DNA of 6,844 nucleotides from a bacterium (GTDB taxonomy: Bacteria; Chloroflexota; Dehalococcoidia; Tepidiformales; Tepidiformaceae). Position 1 is the stretch's first letter; each line of letters begins with the position of its first letter. Positions 5,398 to 6,844 of this stretch are shown here, piece after piece. A program made the position numbers and the translations under genes. The notes beneath the pieces were generated by a model that had not been told where the DNA came from, did not search any database, and saw nothing but the letters and a program-made list of their open reading frames with translations. Location: NCBI GenBank assembly GCA_945861295.1, contig CAMAUF010000114.1, forward strand, positions 1 to 6,844, read 5' to 3'.

Positions 5398-5406
5398 CCA
5401 GCCCTT

Positions 5407-6036
5407 ATGAACGCCAAGGCCTCGATCTGCCTGGCCGGACTCGCAGCGGTGACGGTGATCGCGGCCTGCGGGGGCGGGGGAAGTGCGAACGGCAGCGTCA
5501 CGCCCGCTGGCCCGGTCGGGACGGCGACGGCGACCCGAGCCAGCGCTACGGCGACCGCCGCCACGGCCGCGTCGACGGCGACGTCCACAGCCGCTTCGCC
5601 AACCTCATCCCCAACGAGTTCAGGGACGGCTATCTCCTCGATCCCCACACCGACGCCCACGCCCACACCGGCGCCGTCCGCTACGAATGCCCCGGCGGCG
5701 ACAGCGACGAGCCCCGCGTCGCAGCCCACCGCCACGCAGCCGCCGCCGACGCCTACTTCGCCGCCGCCAAGCGCCACGGCCACAGCGTTCACCGTGACGC
5801 TCAACGACAACTTCTTCTCGCCTTCGAGTCTCACAATCCCGCGCGGGAGCACCGTGACCTGGGTCTGGGCGGGCGAGGCTGTGCACGATGTCACTGCCTC
5901 GTTCGGCTCCAGCAAGCTCCAGAAGGAGGGCGCATTCTCCTTCACTTTCACCGAGCCGGGGACGTTTCAGTACCGGTGTTCGATCCACGACACGCCGCCA
6001 GCGACGCGCATGCGCGGCACGATCGTCGTCCAGTAA
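5407..6036 (+). CDS. Lipoprotein with low-complexity stalk and C-terminal cupredoxin domain
   Basis: The 209-aa product starts with a lipoprotein signal peptide: MNAK, hydrophobic core, then VIAAC with Cys21 as the lipidated residue, followed by a Gly-rich GGGGSANGS. Residues 22-126 form an Ala/Thr/Pro/Ser stalk including PTPTPTPTP (80-88), expected to be extended and disordered. The cupredoxin domain occupies about 127-209 (FTVTLNDNFFSPSSLTIPRGSTVTW region at its start). Copper ligands are His160 (VHDV), Cys191 and His194 (RCSIHD). Met202 is the likely axial ligand because it directly precedes the GTIVV strand, as Met137 does in the upstream protein. The spacing is C-x2-H-x7-M, longer than in plastocyanin or amicyanin. 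It probably tethers a copper/electron carrier to the outer face of the membrane. It lies 108 bp after the double cupredoxin, beyond a hairpin terminator, and no clear promoter of its own is seen. Confidence 0.87.
   Translation: MNAKASICLAGLAAVTVIAACGGGGSANGSVTPAGPVGTATATRASATATAATAASTATSTAASPTSSPTSSGTAISSIPTPTPTPTPAPSATNAPAATATSPASQPTATQPPPTPTSPPPSATATAFTVTLNDNFFSPSSLTIPRGSTVTWVWAGEAVHDVTASFGSSKLQKEGAFSFTFTEPGTFQYRCSIHDTPPATRMRGTIVVQ
5470..5784 (+). repeat. Low-complexity Ala/Thr/Pro/Ser-coding tract
   Basis: About 315 bp encode the lipoprotein stalk. The DNA is a degenerate mix of short GC-rich units (GCGACGGCGACC-like in the first half, CCCACACCGACGCCC-like around 5644-5670). The units are diverged, so this is not an exact tandem repeat. 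The biased composition keeps several other frames open here, which produces spurious ORFs on both strands. Confidence 0.65.
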
Positions 6037-6095
6037 GGCAATGCCCGCTTCGACTCCACCCTTCGGCTGCGTTACCGTTGCACCCGGGGGACAGC

Positions 6096-6527
6096 ATGAC
6101 CGAGCCGTTGCGGGCCAACACGCCCGACGTCGTGGCCGAGACCGTCGATGGCGAGGCCCTGATCGTTAACCTCCGCACCGGCTGTTACTACACCGCGAGC
6201 GGGGCGGCGGAGGCGGTCTGGAGCTTGCTCTGCGGCGGAGAGACAACCGAAGCCGCGACGCGAGCGCTCGCCGCCCAGTTCGATGGCGACGGCCGTGACC
6301 TAAGCGGCTACGTGGCCGGTTTACGGGCGAAGTTCCTGGACGAGGAACTCCTGGTCGCGGCGGCAGGCCCTGGCGACGGCCCCGTTGCGCGGCCCGCGCC
6401 GGCCGCGCGACAGCCGTTCCTCGCCGAAACCTTGACGAAGTTTACGGATATGCAGGAGTTGCTGATCCTGGACCCGGTGCATGACGTCGAGGAGGAGGCC
6501 GGATGGCCAGCAGCCCGCCGGGCCTGA
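6096..6527 (+). CDS. PqqD-like RiPP recognition element protein with conserved-looking tail
   Basis: PqqD-like domains (RRE, winged helix) bind the leader of a ribosomal peptide and present it to modifying enzymes. The 143-aa product has a typical RRE at about 9-90: VVAETVDGEALIVNLRTG (12-29), CYYTASGAAEAVW (30-42), LLCGGETTEAATRAL (44-58), and the closing helix YVAGLRAKFLDEELLV (72-87). An Ala/Pro/Gly-rich linker (88-107) leads to a distinct tail, FLAETLTKFTDMQELL (108-123) then ILDPVHDVEEEAGWP (124-138). That tail is not part of PqqD. It resembles C-termini that I recall on PqqD-like proteins beside HPr-kinase-like genes, and also looks like a leader-plus-core peptide. The start ATG follows GGGGGA with 5 nt spacing. 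The next gene begins inside its 3' end (25-bp overlap). It most likely belongs to a lasso-type or related RiPP cluster; the product and cyclase are not visible. Confidence 0.8.
   Translation: MTEPLRANTPDVVAETVDGEALIVNLRTGCYYTASGAAEAVWSLLCGGETTEAATRALAAQFDGDGRDLSGYVAGLRAKFLDEELLVAAAGPGDGPVARPAPAARQPFLAETLTKFTDMQELLILDPVHDVEEEAGWPAARRA
6489..6498 (+). promoter_or_regulatory. Internal Shine-Dalgarno inside the PqqD-like gene
   Basis: GAGGAGGAGG lies within the PqqD-like coding region, where it encodes the VEEEA part of the tail. It ends 4 nt before the ATG at 6503 (the AGGAGG at 6490-6495 gives 7 nt spacing). It decides the start of the downstream gene at 6503 over the in-frame ATG at 6536, which has no such site. 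Confidence 0.7.
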
Positions 6528-6844
6528 CGCGCGCGATGTCCCGGCGGACGGAACAGGTCGCGTTCCATGGGGCGTTCACGGAGGCCGGGGCCAGGGCTGG
6601 GCTGGTCGAAGTGCGACGAGTCATCGCCGGGGCCCGCGTGCGGCTCCTGTTCGCGGGCTCGGCAATGATCCCGTACCACGCGACCGCGTTCGAACATCTT
6701 CCCCCTTGGGACGGGTCCGCGGAGCTCACCATCCATGTTTGGGACAGCGCCTCGACCGGGATCCCACTGCCGCTTGAGGCGGGGTCACTCGATGAGCACA
6801 CGCGCCGCGGCTTGCCGTCGCAGGCGCCGGTCGAGGGCTACTGG
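6503..6844 (+). CDS. Probable HPr-kinase-like protein of a RiPP cluster, N-terminal part only
   Basis: The frame is open for 114 codons to the right edge without a stop, so only the N-terminus is seen. There is no signal peptide. Residues 34-57 form strands with VRLLFAGSAMIPY, and 75-90 read LTIHVWDSASTGIPLP. The 'D-L-T-I-x-x-W-D-S-A-S-T-G' segment with a preceding 'R-x-x-F-A-G-x-A-x-I-P' is the pattern I associate with the N-terminal region of HPr-kinase-like proteins encoded beside PqqD-like and asparagine-synthetase-like genes; their P-loop kinase domain comes later. In paeninodin-type lasso clusters such kinases phosphorylate the precursor peptide. The diagnostic GxxGxGKS/T loop would lie beyond the window, so the call is tentative. 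The start at 6503 is supported by GAGGAGGAGG and by a 25-bp overlap with the PqqD-like gene, indicating coupled translation. ATG 6536 is the alternative. Confidence 0.58.
   Translation, partial: MASSPPGLTRAMSRRTEQVAFHGAFTEAGARAGLVEVRRVIAGARVRLLFAGSAMIPYHATAFEHLPPWDGSAELTIHVWDSASTGIPLPLEAGSLDEHTRRGLPSQAPVEGYW

Noticed and set aside
5331..5951. 206-codon minus-strand frame rich in Val/Ala/Gly
   Set aside because: It is the reverse complement of the lipoprotein stalk's Thr/Ala/Pro codons, which translate antisense as Val/Gly/Ala; there is no independent evidence.
6049..6078. Possible promoter before the PqqD-like gene (TTCGAC ... TACCGT)
   Set aside because: The -10 matches only 3/6 with an 18-nt spacer and would leave almost no room for the RBS; too weak to call.
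5316..6095. Upstream extension of the PqqD-like frame to 5316, giving a 403-aa fusion
   Set aside because: The extra 260 residues overlap the lipoprotein in another frame and are compositionally biased. The ATG at 6096 has a GGGGGA site and begins just before the RRE domain.

Overview
This is a GC-rich chromosomal window (roughly two-thirds G+C by eye) with tightly packed genes and no tRNA, rRNA, CRISPR array or mobile element that I can see. The best guess for the source is a GC-rich Chloroflexota-type bacterium. The grounds are plastocyanin-like exported proteins with Thr/Pro/Ala-rich linkers, a possible sortase-like C-terminus, and several starts that look leaderless. The divergent RuvA and the HEPN pair would also fit planctomycetes or another deep-branching phylum, so the assignment is weak.

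Left part (1-1448, minus strand): ruvA (Holliday-junction branch migration) is followed by a small unknown protein of 101 aa. That gene overlaps by 4 bp (ATGA) a HEPN/UPF0332-like protein that runs off the left edge. The last two look like a co-translated two-gene module, possibly toxin-antitoxin.

Middle (1511-4058, plus strand): mutM/fpg (8-oxoguanine glycosylase) is divergent from ruvA across 62 bp. It is followed by an unknown helical 215-aa protein, which overlaps by 4 bp (GTGA) a P1/S58-family self-processing hydrolase of the NylC/DmpA type. These three probably form an operon or a nested set of transcripts.

Right-centre (4059-6036, plus strand): this is a two-gene cupredoxin locus. A secreted 369-aa protein carries two blue-copper domains and a C-terminal membrane/wall anchor. 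It has a readable promoter, a 5'-UTR hairpin and a strong Shine-Dalgarno, and is closed by a 13-bp-stem hairpin. A lipoprotein follows, with a long low-complexity stalk and one cupredoxin domain. Both should sit outside the membrane and carry or bind copper/electrons.

Right edge (6096-6844, plus strand): a PqqD-like (RRE) protein with an unusual conserved-looking C-terminal tail overlaps the start of a gene that resembles the N-terminus of HPr-kinase-like proteins of lasso-peptide-type RiPP clusters. This is probably the left end of a RiPP biosynthetic cluster and is the most interesting part of the window. The decisive genes (asparagine-synthetase-like cyclase, protease, transporter) would lie beyond the right edge.
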